IMG/VR virus record: IMGVR_UViG_3300025120_000009
Location: 1-34,348 of that record
From: a virus
Length of the DNA stretch: 34,348 bases
Direction: 5' to 3' (one strand)
Positions 24,208-31,260 of this stretch are shown piece by piece. The position numbers and the translations under genes were made by a program. Every line of letters begins with the position of its first letter. Position 1 is the first letter of the stretch. The notes under the pieces are model-generated. The model saw only the letters and a program-made list of their open reading frames with translations, was not told the origin of the DNA and made no database searches.

Positions 24208-24221
24208 GGGGAGGGGGGGGG
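24208..24221 (+). other. G4-A-G9 tract (C-run on the leftward transcript)
   Basis: A 14-base purine run of four G, one A and nine G sits in otherwise AT-rich DNA just downstream of a leftward gene. On the transcript it is a C-rich, G-poor stretch, compatible with a Rho loading site; on the other strand it may form a quadruplex. Length slippage or an assembly error is possible. Confidence 0.6.
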
Positions 24222-24226
24222 TTGTC

Positions 24227-24298
24227 TTAAATCCTTTTAATCAATTCCCAGATTATGAGGTTTGCAATTACTAAAGCTGCTAAATTTAAGTATATCAT
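24227..24298 (-). CDS. Micro-protein: single membrane helix, 23 residues
   Basis: The reverse strand reads MIYLNLAALVIANLIIWELI plus KRI and TAA: one transmembrane helix with a positive end. The ATG overlaps the TGA of the upstream gene (ATGA) and GGAGG lies seven bases ahead. It is the second such micro-protein in the genome. The function is unknown; membrane-inhibitor or regulator roles are plausible. Confidence 0.6.
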   Translation of the reverse strand: MIYLNLAALVIANLIIWELIKRI

Positions 24299-24504
24299 TT
24301 TTGAACCTCCGAAGTATAGCTTGTTAATTCTTCTATAAATTCTTCATCGCAATTATCATTGTAGCAGATGTAGAAATGCTCTGGGTATGTTGTTTGGTCT
24401 AAACACAAAACCAGTTCTTCCGTGTTTGAATCCGTGTAGCTCATTTCTGCGACCTTATCAGAACCACAAGAACCGCAAATTAATCTGTCTTCTTCATATT
24501 TCAT
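24295..24504 (-). CDS. Small zinc-ribbon-like protein
   Basis: A 69-residue protein with an AAGGA leader. It has LICGSCGSDKVAEMSY and later YICYNDNCDEEFIEE, giving CxxC ... C-x4-C, a zinc-ribbon pattern, in an acidic context. The terminal codons overlap the start of the membrane micro-protein. No family is recognised. Confidence 0.7.
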   Translation of the reverse strand: MKYEEDRLICGSCGSDKVAEMSYTDSNTEELVLCLDQTTYPEHFYICYNDNCDEEFIEELTSYTSEVQK

Positions 24505-24506
24505 TG

Positions 24507-24531
24507 TTTGTTTTTTCCTTTTATTGTTAGT
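24507..24531 (-). repeat. 25-base gene-junction repeat, copy 1
   Basis: Identical over 25 bases to 24769-24793 (core CCTTTTATTGTTAG). Read on the minus strand it contains the TAA stop of the upstream gene and the AAAAGGA ribosome site of the gene that follows, i.e. the whole junction between two genes. Confidence 0.9.
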
Positions 24532-24766
24532 ATAATTCTAGTTTTGAAAAATCCTGCTCAGGTTGAAAATTTACTTCAAATTGAACATAGGATAAATACT
24601 CTGTATTACTATCAACTATATCTGTAAAGTCTCCACTAATTAGACTAATAATTTCTTCTAGGTTTTGATTTACAAGATTGTCTATTTCTATAGCGTGTTC
24701 TTTTTTTCCGTTCTTAATTTCAATATCGAACGCTGTTTGACTTTGATAAAATCCTTCATATTCCAT
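24527..24766 (-). CDS. Small acidic early protein
   Basis: A 79-residue protein between the two junction repeats. It has EYEGFYQSQTAFDIEIKNGKK followed by an acidic helix DNLVNQNLEEIISLISG and SYVQFEVNFQPEQD. It is acidic and could be an anti-restriction or host-interacting protein, but this is only by composition. No family is recognised. Confidence 0.65.
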   Translation of the reverse strand: MEYEGFYQSQTAFDIEIKNGKKEHAIEIDNLVNQNLEEIISLISGDFTDIVDSNTEYLSYVQFEVNFQPEQDFSKLELY

Positions 24767-24768
24767 AT

Positions 24769-24793
24769 TTTGTTTTTTCCTTTTATTGTTAGT
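24769..24793 (-). repeat. 25-base gene-junction repeat, copy 2
   Basis: Second copy of the junction repeat at 24507-24531; again contains the upstream gene's TAA (24789-24791) and the ribosome site of the downstream gene. Confidence 0.9.
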
Positions 24794-25790
24794 GTATCGG
24801 AGTTACGATAGCAACTCCGTTAAGTTTTTTCATTCCGCAGGCGTGACCTTTACTCGTGCAACTTTGACAAATTCCGCCACAGGCAAACGCCTTTTTAAAA
24901 CCCATATCAAAAGCCTTCTGCCTTAGTTCCTTTTTTTGTTCTTTGGTTAATTCCGTAGGCTTTACTTTTTTACCTAAGTCAATGCCAATAAATTCACCTC
25001 TTACAAAGTCATACTTTGAAAGCGTTTTTTTAAGTGGTTTATAAAGTGGGTGGATTCCAGAACTAAGATTAAGAACAAAATTATCAGGTACATTAACAGC
25101 ACCGTAAACATCTATAAAGTTTTTAAACAAATGCAAACTTTTACTATAAGCATAACTTTGCAGCTGCGGAAACTTATTTAATACATCGAACCAGTTTATC
25201 ATTTTCTCGAGGTTCTGAAAATCTCCATCATTATAAAGTCTAAAATCTATAACATCTTTAGATCCTTTTTTATATTTCGGGCGGTTAAGATTCCATCTCA
25301 ATGCGTCTTCTATAATTTCAAAAGATTCATTTTCCAAAATTCCGTTTGCTATCCATCTGGCGTTAACATTCGGCTGCCTTAATGCTTTCATTGAATAACA
25401 AAAAGTAAGACAAGAACCAGCACCGCCGCAATTTACTTTCGGCATGGTTGACCAGTTCAAGAATTTTAGTTTAGCGTTACCATCTGAAAAAAGCGTAATG
25501 CCGTTTATTTTTCCTTTACCGTCATATAGTTTATAAAGTTCTTTTTTAGGTTCTTTACTAACACAGGCTTTAAGAATTGGAAGTAATTTATCTTGGTACA
25601 CATTTTGAGGTGACCCTGAATATTTCTTTTTTTTGTTTGGGTCTTTGTTACCTTTAAACTCCGACATGGCATTGTGGTTAAAAGGATTTTTATTTAACCA
25701 GCTTTCGATTTCTTCGATACAGGTTTTATAATCTCTGGCTACTACAAGCCCAGACAATTTTAAAACATCTTCTCTTTTTGTTAAGTTCAT
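24789..25790 (-). CDS. Gp88-like cysteine-rich phage protein
   Basis: A 333-residue protein. The ATG at 25790 was chosen because ACAAGGAA lies ahead as in other leftward leaders; an upstream TTG would add 12 residues without a ribosome site. It has NCGGAGSCLTFCYSMKA (Cys121, 127, 131), FRLYNDGDF, and SYAYSKS in the middle, then CGGICQSCTSKGHAC (Cys304, 308, 311, 318). The arrangement (CxxxxxCxxxC, RLxNDGDF, YxYSKS) fits the phage Gp88-type family. Seven ordered cysteines suggest an iron-sulphur or zinc centre. The biochemical role is unknown; it is the largest gene of the early region. Confidence 0.6.
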   Translation of the reverse strand: MNLTKREDVLKLSGLVVARDYKTCIEEIESWLNKNPFNHNAMSEFKGNKDPNKKKKYSGSPQNVYQDKLLPILKACVSKEPKKELYKLYDGKGKINGITLFSDGNAKLKFLNWSTMPKVNCGGAGSCLTFCYSMKALRQPNVNARWIANGILENESFEIIEDALRWNLNRPKYKKGSKDVIDFRLYNDGDFQNLEKMINWFDVLNKFPQLQSYAYSKSLHLFKNFIDVYGAVNVPDNFVLNLSSGIHPLYKPLKKTLSKYDFVRGEFIGIDLGKKVKPTELTKEQKKELRQKAFDMGFKKAFACGGICQSCTSKGHACGMKKLNGVAIVTPIH

Positions 25791-26222
25791 TTTTCGTAAT
25801 TCCTTGTTTGTTTTCATTACATTCAAATGTAAGCATTATTTATTGTTATTCCTAACAATTAGTAGAGATTATTTTAACAGGATTATATGGTTATTACATC
25901 AGCAACACCGCCCCAGTTTTGATAGGAAGGACAAACTTTTTTTATCAAGGTCAAGCAGATTTGATGGGCAAGGGGGATAAACTTAAGACTTACTCGTCCA
26001 TTACTGATCCTTACTAAAATCAAGTAAACGACTAAGTGCATATAAATAGTATTAATTTAATACTCTATATATTAAAATCAAGATTTAAAAAAAATCCCGT
26101 AAACACCTAATAATACAAGACTTACAGAGAAAAATGGAGTTCGTTTTTATTAGTGTTTTCTATTAGATTACCAATCCAAAATTTTGATGGTTTTTTATTA
26201 CTTTTTACCCCTAAATTACCCT
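25791..26222. other. Intergenic region between divergent operons
   Basis: This ~430-base stretch separates the leftward Gp88-like gene from the rightward small-gene operon. It holds a 17-base perfect palindrome (26048-26064), the half-site TTGATA (25919-25924) inverted as TATCAA (25943-25948), and a similar TTGATG (25961-25966). One 17-codon frame (25964-26017) starts ATG GGC AAG but has no ribosome site. No clear promoter with a -35 and -10 was found, although rightward transcription must start here. Confidence 0.6.
26048..26064. promoter_or_regulatory. 17-base perfect palindrome, operator-like
   Basis: AGTATTAA, one central T, then TTAATACT. Odd-length palindromes of this size are typical for HTH-repressor sites, and the genome encodes an XRE-type protein at 21824-22024. 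AT composition makes chance palindromes more likely here, so the call is cautious. Confidence 0.35.
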
Positions 26223-26426
26223 ATGCCTAGATATGATTATCAATGCTTAGAAACAGGTAAGATATTTGAGGTGGAGCAGAAAATGACAGATGATCCACTT
26301 GAAAGATGTACTTGTTGTAAAGAAAGATTCTTGGTAAAAAGGATACCTTCTAAGCCATTATTGGTTATTAATACTCCAGGTTCAATGCCAGATCGTAAAT
26401 TATATAAAGAATTGGAAATAGATTGA
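26223..26426 (+). CDS. FmdB-like zinc-ribbon protein
   Basis: A 67-residue protein. MPRYDYQCLETGKIFEVEQ, then RCTCCKERFLVKRIPSKP is the FmdB-type zinc ribbon, though the first CxxC is reduced to one Cys. The ATG at 26223 fits the family start; the longer frame from 26184 has no match. No SD is visible, so initiation may be leaderless-like or weak. The stop overlaps the next start (TGATG). Confidence 0.65.
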   Translation: MPRYDYQCLETGKIFEVEQKMTDDPLERCTCCKERFLVKRIPSKPLLVINTPGSMPDRKLYKELEID

Positions 26427-26587
26427 TGTTCGATTATTGTTCGTTAGTACAACAGAAATGCTCCTTCGCTGCAAAGCGAGGAGATTTAACTTATTGTGGG
26501 TTACACAAAGCAGCTACACTAGCAGAAAATCGAGTAGATTACATTACAGTTTGTCCAAAAATAAAATTGAAAAAGAGAAAAAGATAA
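26426..26587 (+). CDS. Small cysteine-rich protein, 53 residues
   Basis: The frame from ATG 26426 (TGATG with the gene before it) encodes MFDYCSLVQQKCSFAAKRG, then YCGLHKAATLAENRV and CPKIKLKKRKR. Cys 5, 12, 24 and 43 and a nearby His suggest a zinc site. It ends in TAATG with the next gene. A competing frame starting 26437 runs over most of it but lacks coupling. Confidence 0.65.
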   Translation: MFDYCSLVQQKCSFAAKRGDLTYCGLHKAATLAENRVDYITVCPKIKLKKRKR

Positions 26588-26757
26588 TGGCAAAAAGAGG
26601 ATTATATGCAAACATACACGCAAAGCGTAAAAGAATTAAAAGACAAAAAGCTAGTGGTGCAAAAAAAGTCGAAAGAATGCGTAGTAAGAAAAGTAAATAT
26701 GCACCAACATTAAAACAATTTAAAGCAGCAGCTAAGACTGCAAAAAAAAGGAGATAG
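26587..26757 (+). CDS. Small basic protein (KRGLYANIHAKRKRI family)
   Basis: A 56-residue protein; the ATG overlaps the upstream stop (TAATG). AKRGLYANIHAKRKRIKRQ is a block I recognise from many marine tailed phages, followed by YAPTLKQFKAAAKTAKK. It is very basic and has no known function; DNA binding or packaging is plausible from its position before the small terminase. Confidence 0.8.
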   Translation: MAKRGLYANIHAKRKRIKRQKASGAKKVERMRSKKSKYAPTLKQFKAAAKTAKKRR

Positions 26758-26759
26758 TT

Positions 26760-26837
26760 ATGCCAAGTGGTAAAGGAACATACGGAAAAAAAGTAGGACG
26801 CCCAAAAAAGAAGAAAAAGGGTAAAAAGAAAAAATAG
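26760..26837 (+). CDS. Basic micro-protein, 25 residues
   Basis: ATG at 26760 with a strong SD (AAGGAG) encodes PSGKGTYGKKVGRPKKKKKG and four more lysines, then TAG. GTYGKKVGRPKKK-type peptides occur in other phages next to the KRGLYANIHAKRKRI protein. The stop overlaps the next GTG. It is essentially a poly-lysine DNA-binding-like peptide. Confidence 0.75.
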   Translation: MPSGKGTYGKKVGRPKKKKKGKKKK

Positions 26838-27052
26838 TGTGGGATTTATTTAAAGATAAAAACGAATACAACGAAAAGAACATTATTGGCTTCTTGTCTT
26901 TTGCTCTAATGTGTGTGTTCGGCATCGTGGATTTAGCAATGGGTATTATTGGAATAGAGCTAATGGTAAATGATTATATTTACAATTCGTTCGTTTGGGT
27001 TACTCTCGGATCATTCGGTATTGCGGGAGCAGAAAAAGTCTACAAAAAATGA
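26837..27052 (+). CDS. Two-TM membrane protein, holin-like
   Basis: A 71-residue protein with a GTG start overlapping the upstream TAG. A charged start (DLFKDKNEYNEKN) is followed by TM1 (about 15-37, IIGFLSFALMCVFGIVDLAM) and TM2 (about 48-66, YNSFVWVTLGSFGIAGAEK). The size and two-helix layout fit class II holins. With another holin next to the endolysin gene, it may be a second holin, antiholin or unrelated membrane protein. Confidence 0.6.
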   Translation: MWDLFKDKNEYNEKNIIGFLSFALMCVFGIVDLAMGIIGIELMVNDYIYNSFVWVTLGSFGIAGAEKVYKK

Positions 27053-27192
27053 GAAAGTCAGCATTTAATGACCGCACCAGAAAATCGAACGGTGCTAAAA
27101 AAACTCGACAAGGTAAAAGCACCAATACCAAATACGGTACAAAGAGTTCTAAGAAATACTATAAGAAAAAATATAGAGGTCAAGGCAAATGA
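27049..27192 (+). CDS. Small basic protein, 47 residues
   Basis: The ATG overlaps the stop of the holin-like gene (ATGA). It is strongly basic (RKSAFNDRTRKSNGAKKTRQ, KYYKKKYRGQGK) and overlaps the terminase start (ATGA). Charge and position next to the terminase suggest DNA contact. The longer frame from 26995 lies inside the membrane protein gene and is not supported. Confidence 0.65.
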   Translation: MRKSAFNDRTRKSNGAKKTRQGKSTNTKYGTKSSKKYYKKKYRGQGK

Positions 27193-27857
27193 GCAATATT
27201 GAATTAAAGAAAGCTAATCAACAAACTGCTATTGATTTATTGATTCACAATCCAGATTTGACTAAGAAACAACTTGCAAACGAATTGCAGCTTGGCGAAT
27301 CTACTATACACAGCTGGTTTTCAGATGACCGTTTTGTAGAAATGTACTATAAAAAATACATGGTTTCTTTTAACGCAAAACTCCCCATGGTTTTAAATAG
27401 TATGATAAGAGAAGCTGTTGAGGGGAATGTTCAAGCAGGTCGCTTGGTACTAGAGCATTCTGGTAAGCTAGTTAAAAATATTAATGTAACTGTAGACAGT
27501 CCGTTTGAAAAGTTTTTAAAGGCAGAAGAAATAGACGCTAGTGAAATTATTGACGCCGAAAGCGAAGAGGTTACAGAAATTATAGATACTCTACCAGAAA
27601 GAAATTCAGTAAACGACAAACCTAAGAAACGCAAAATAAAAGAAAAGAAAGCAGTAGAAAGAATAAAAAAAGGGAAAAAACCTTATAGGCAGAAACGCAG
27701 AGAAGATAGAGCTTCAAGGTATGCTTTATTGCAACGAGCTAAGAAAGTAGGGTTAGATCCATTGCCTTCACGTAGACCGACAAACAATGAAAGAAGGAAG
27801 TGGTTAGAACAATTAACAGAATTAGAATCTAAGCAACGCCAAAATCCTCAGGCATAA
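27189..27857 (+). CDS. Terminase small subunit
   Basis: A 222-residue protein. The N-terminus NPDLTKKQLANELQLGESTIHSWFSDDRF is a helix-turn-helix of the type seen in phage small terminases, followed by a helical oligomerisation region (VLNSMIREAVEGNVQAGRLV), an acidic patch and a basic C-terminal tail. It would bind the packaging site and hand DNA to the large subunit. It lies on the plus strand, whereas the large subunit is on the minus strand, and its last 29 bases overlap the end of a convergent gene. Confidence 0.8.
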   Translation: MSNIELKKANQQTAIDLLIHNPDLTKKQLANELQLGESTIHSWFSDDRFVEMYYKKYMVSFNAKLPMVLNSMIREAVEGNVQAGRLVLEHSGKLVKNINVTVDSPFEKFLKAEEIDASEIIDAESEEVTEIIDTLPERNSVNDKPKKRKIKEKKAVERIKKGKKPYRQKRREDRASRYALLQRAKKVGLDPLPSRRPTNNERRKWLEQLTELESKQRQNPQA

Positions 27858-28050
27858 CATCATATTTATCAAATATCTCCGACATCTCCATTGAGATAGT
27901 CAACATCTCTTCGACATCAACACTCTCTTTGTTTACAATTTTACTTGGAGCAACTTTTTGACAAACAAAACCAAGAAGTTCGTTATTGGCTTCTGATACT
28001 TTTCGCAACTCTAGTATCATTTTGTATATTTCTTTTATTAAATCGTTCAT
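27829..28050 (-). CDS. Small hypothetical protein, convergent with small terminase
   Basis: A 73-residue protein coupled (TAATG) to the head-tail gene upstream. It is helical (DLIKEIYKMILELRKVSEANN, then SVDVEEMLTISMEMSEIF) and acidic. Its last 29 bases lie antisense to the small terminase. No family is recognised. Confidence 0.7.
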   Translation of the reverse strand: MNDLIKEIYKMILELRKVSEANNELLGFVCQKVAPSKIVNKESVDVEEMLTISMEMSEIFDKYDVMPEDFGVA

Positions 28051-28583
28051 TAACTTAGTTTACGCATACTAGTTGAAAGATTCCTTAAAAGATCATCTAA
28101 AAAAGAATTTACTTCAGTTTCAATCTTGTTCTCTAGTATTTTATACGCTTCTTCGTCCGAGGTGTAAAAGAACTTTCTTTGAGGTACTTTACCATGCTTT
28201 CCATAAAATCCAGGGAATACTCCATTGCTTCTCTTTATACTTCCTGTGGTTGCAGTTAAATGATTTTCATAATCTTCCAAGGGAGTACCTATGGCGATAG
28301 ACAAATCTTCAAGTACTCTAGATTTCTTAATACTTCCCTTCAATGCACCAGAGTCGTCCATGATACGTTTATTGGGGTTATCTTTAAATTCTTCTTTGTA
28401 TCGCTTGGCTAGTTTTGCGTAGCGTTTTCCAGTTATATCTCTTTCTTTCGTAAAAGTATCCATTACTTTCTTTTTTGCAAAATTAGCTATCTTATTTAAT
28501 CTTCCTGAAAGCAGTTGAGTTACTGTTTTTTTCTGAACTTTGTGAAAGTTGAAATTAACCTTATTCTGTATCTTGATTATCAT
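28050..28583 (-). CDS. Phage virion morphogenesis / head-tail joining protein
   Basis: A 177-residue protein. Its motif RLNKIANFAKKKVMDTFTKE, then GKRYAKLAKRYKE, RIMDDSGALKGSI and YENHLTATTGSIKRS are typical for the gpG/HK97 gp10-type virion morphogenesis family that closes the neck. It begins inside the end of the portal gene (23-base overlap) and sits on the minus strand with portal and large terminase. Confidence 0.75.
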   Translation of the reverse strand: MIIKIQNKVNFNFHKVQKKTVTQLLSGRLNKIANFAKKKVMDTFTKERDITGKRYAKLAKRYKEEFKDNPNKRIMDDSGALKGSIKKSRVLEDLSIAIGTPLEDYENHLTATTGSIKRSNGVFPGFYGKHGKVPQRKFFYTSDEEAYKILENKIETEVNSFLDDLLRNLSTSMRKLS

Positions 28584-29859
28584 CTTCTACCAAATCCAAT
28601 TCATTTACAGACTTATTTTCTTTTATAATCGACTGTGCATCTTTTATGCTTAAGTCTTTATTTTCTTCAGCTAATATTTTAGCTTGTGTCGTTAAGTTAT
28701 GTTTTAATTTGTACTCGTTTAACATAATCTTATCTGGGGTAGTCATTGGATATTCTACTTCCGAGAAGTCTACTTTAAAGTTTTTAGGTTCTGGCAACCC
28801 TAGATTATTCATTTCAGACAAAGCATACTCTATCCTATAGAAATCTTTTTCGTAGTGACGATATAATTCCTTGTCGTCTATAAAATCTTCGTGGCGTTCT
28901 AAGTCTTTAATCATTAGTGATATACCACTAGGTACTTCTCCGCCAGATTGTGCGAAAGTAACAAATAAATGATTATTCAACGCCACTAATTCAATTTGCC
29001 ATTTAATATTTTCAATAACATCTAAAACTCTACCCTCTGGAGATACGATATTATAGTTACTCCCCTCTGGCAAAGTTAAAATTTCATCTGATCCAGCTCT
29101 TACATTAGAATTGTCAGATATAAGTCCAGTTACTACTGGCTGTCCAAACATTTGGAAACGTAGTCCAAGTTGCATTTCAGTCATTGTAATATTAATATGC
29201 TCGTTTGCAGATACTAAGTCAGACGCCCCTTCTACGAAGAAAGAGTCTAGCTGCTCTTCTCTGTGAGTAAACACAAAAGGAAGTATTCCTAAATTATGTT
29301 TTATTTCTTCAAGAACATTTCCATTGTCGTCAAATTTTATACATTTTTCAGAATCCCAATAAGCGTACATAAGATCGTCTGTATCGGATAAATCTGCGTG
29401 TCCGTGCATCATTGGATATACAATAGCTTCAGGTCTGTATGGATTGTCGCCAAAGTATGGCTCAAAATAATAAATAGGACGATATTCGAATTTTTCTTCT
29501 TGCTCATCATACATTACATAGGTAGCCGTAGAACCAAGTAATCGTGTCATTCTTTCCATTTGTTTCATACGAGCATTTTTAACCGATGTTAAATTTAGGT
29601 ATGAGTCGCTAACATTTCTTTTAGCACCAATCGTATATATCTTGGACATACGATTTACGAATTTTTTAACAATATTAGTATTATAGTGAGGAATCTCTTG
29701 GAATGCGTCTGATTTAAAATATCCTTCAATATACTGTTCGGTTAAAGAACCAGAGTAATAGTCTAAAAACTTTCTCACTTCTTCTCTACGAGATTTCGCT
29801 TGTTGTTCTTTAAAATTAGTTAATGAGTCTTGTATAATTTCTTGAGCTGTTAAAACCAT
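28561..29859 (-). CDS. Portal protein
   Basis: A 432-residue protein with SD AAGGA nine bases ahead of ATG 29859. It has RKFLDYYSGSLTEQYI, NIVKKFVNRMSKIYTIGAK, LGILPFVFTHREEQL, NEHINITMTEMQLGLR and SGGEVPSGISLMIKDLERH, all patterns of portal proteins (clip, wing and stem helices in order). The dodecamer forms the DNA entry ring; it follows the large terminase gene by 14 bases, as is usual. Confidence 0.88.
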   Translation of the reverse strand: MVLTAQEIIQDSLTNFKEQQAKSRREEVRKFLDYYSGSLTEQYIEGYFKSDAFQEIPHYNTNIVKKFVNRMSKIYTIGAKRNVSDSYLNLTSVKNARMKQMERMTRLLGSTATYVMYDEQEEKFEYRPIYYFEPYFGDNPYRPEAIVYPMMHGHADLSDTDDLMYAYWDSEKCIKFDDNGNVLEEIKHNLGILPFVFTHREEQLDSFFVEGASDLVSANEHINITMTEMQLGLRFQMFGQPVVTGLISDNSNVRAGSDEILTLPEGSNYNIVSPEGRVLDVIENIKWQIELVALNNHLFVTFAQSGGEVPSGISLMIKDLERHEDFIDDKELYRHYEKDFYRIEYALSEMNNLGLPEPKNFKVDFSEVEYPMTTPDKIMLNEYKLKHNLTTQAKILAEENKDLSIKDAQSIIKENKSVNELDLVEDDNQDTE

Positions 29860-29873
29860 CAAAGTATTCCTTT

Positions 29874-31205
29874 TTATCGTGATATTCTTCCAATGAAGTT
29901 ACTTCTAATTGGAAATCTATTCAATACAAAATATCTAAAAGCATCGCAACCGTGTTCATAGAATCCATCTTTGATTGGATTGTTGGAGATAGCTTTACCT
30001 TCAACTGCTTCTGGAAATCTATATCCTTCAAAATCTTCTGCGATACCTACGCATTTTTTATCGACCTTTATTCTTCTTAAACCGTCCGCATTTTCAAAAA
30101 AACCTCGACAATAACTAACACCAGATTGTATATCTCTAGACAATTTGTCCATTCTATACTCTACGAATATTCCATGTCTACGCAAAATATGAATGTCGCC
30201 TAGTCCAGATTGCCCTTGTACAAAACTACCCGCTGGATCTCCATAATAAGTAATAACTGGATAATTCTTTTTCTTAATCATTTCTGCTAATTTATCAGTA
30301 GGTATATTTCTTTCGTGAATTATTTCATCAATAATATTAATATGTTGATTACCATCTTGCATATATGTTTGAAACCATAATACTGATGGCATTCTAAATC
30401 CGAAGTCCATAGAACAGTATGTCGGTAGGTTGGGATTGTACGGAACTTCGACCATATCTTTTTCTCTGTCAAATGGATAAACACGCCCTTCCATAGAAGT
30501 GAACTTAGCTGCGAACTCTTGGTCAAATAACTCTTTTGACATATTTCTTTTTCTTTCCATCAAGAAAGAATCTTTTTCTCCATCTGGAAATGCGTGTTCG
30601 TTTTCCCAGCTCGGAGATTGTACGCTATACCATTGTGGATCTGTTTGCCCCAACAAGTACAAATCGTATATCCAATTAAACCCTTCTGGAGTAGTAATAA
30701 ATATAGCTTTCCCTTTTCTGTCAATTAACGTAGGAGATAAATACATATCCCAAATCTTTCTAGGCATCTTAGCAGCTTCATCTATAATTAATAAGTCTAC
30801 ACCTTCCCCAACTAATGAATCAGGATTTTCACAAGACATACCTTCTACTGTTGTTCCCCATTTAAATTTTATATATTGTTCTTTTTCGGAAGCCCTATCG
30901 ATATCGTTTGCTTTACCTGCAACCATATCTTTCCACACTTCACGAAACATTAATCGTGACTTTTTATAAGATAGTCCAACAAGCCAAATTTTTTGATTAG
31001 GTTGTGCAGCGTAAAACTCTGCTTCTCTATACGCAGCAGTAGTTTTTCCGTATCTCCTTCCACAGATATTTACAAAATAGGAAGCACCTTCTTTCTCTGG
31101 GAAATGTAATTTACGCTGACCCGCGTGAGGTTCGTAGCTCATATAATCGAACCACTTTTGCTTGAACTCAAACTCTTTAATTTTCTTTGACATTCTGATT
31201 GTCAT
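29874..31205 (-). CDS. Terminase large subunit
   Basis: A 443-residue protein. ATPase motifs: Walker A GRRYGKTT (49-56), Walker B LLIIDEAA (138-145, Asp142 and Glu143) and coupling ITTPEG (170-174). Nuclease motifs: SMDFGF (Asp267), YYGDPAG (Asp323) and HGCDAFRY (Asp421). It cuts and pumps DNA into the capsid. An alternative start four codons in (31193) cannot be excluded; neither has a strong ribosome site. The promoter-like TGGTATTAA lies just upstream. Confidence 0.93.
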   Translation of the reverse strand: MTIRMSKKIKEFEFKQKWFDYMSYEPHAGQRKLHFPEKEGASYFVNICGRRYGKTTAAYREAEFYAAQPNQKIWLVGLSYKKSRLMFREVWKDMVAGKANDIDRASEKEQYIKFKWGTTVEGMSCENPDSLVGEGVDLLIIDEAAKMPRKIWDMYLSPTLIDRKGKAIFITTPEGFNWIYDLYLLGQTDPQWYSVQSPSWENEHAFPDGEKDSFLMERKRNMSKELFDQEFAAKFTSMEGRVYPFDREKDMVEVPYNPNLPTYCSMDFGFRMPSVLWFQTYMQDGNQHINIIDEIIHERNIPTDKLAEMIKKKNYPVITYYGDPAGSFVQGQSGLGDIHILRRHGIFVEYRMDKLSRDIQSGVSYCRGFFENADGLRRIKVDKKCVGIAEDFEGYRFPEAVEGKAISNNPIKDGFYEHGCDAFRYFVLNRFPIRSNFIGRISR

Positions 31206-31260
31206 TAATTTAATTCATAATTAACTTAATACCATATAATAATCCACTTAAGGAGTAAAA
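31206..31260. promoter_or_regulatory. Divergent control region between large terminase and scaffold genes
   Basis: Only 55 bases separate the two divergent genes. The plus strand has TATAAT (31235-31240) and SD AAGGAG before the scaffold start. The minus strand has TGGTATTAA (31226-31234), which with its flank shares ATATGGTAT with the replication promoter at 22805. No good -35 is visible on either side, so a phage-specific factor may be needed. Confidence 0.45.

Noticed and set aside
25964-26017. 17-codon ORF starting MGKGDKLKTYSS
   Set aside because: No ribosome site, no coupling and no clear relative; left as a possible remnant.
22581-26222. CRISPR array or lysogeny module in the early region
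   Set aside because: The only repeats are one 22-base pair and one 25-base junction pair; no integrase, CI-like gene or att core was seen.
26437-26586. Upstream extension of the small basic protein frame
   Set aside because: The TGATG-coupled 53-residue frame from 26426 is better supported, and the basic protein has its own TAATG start at 26587.
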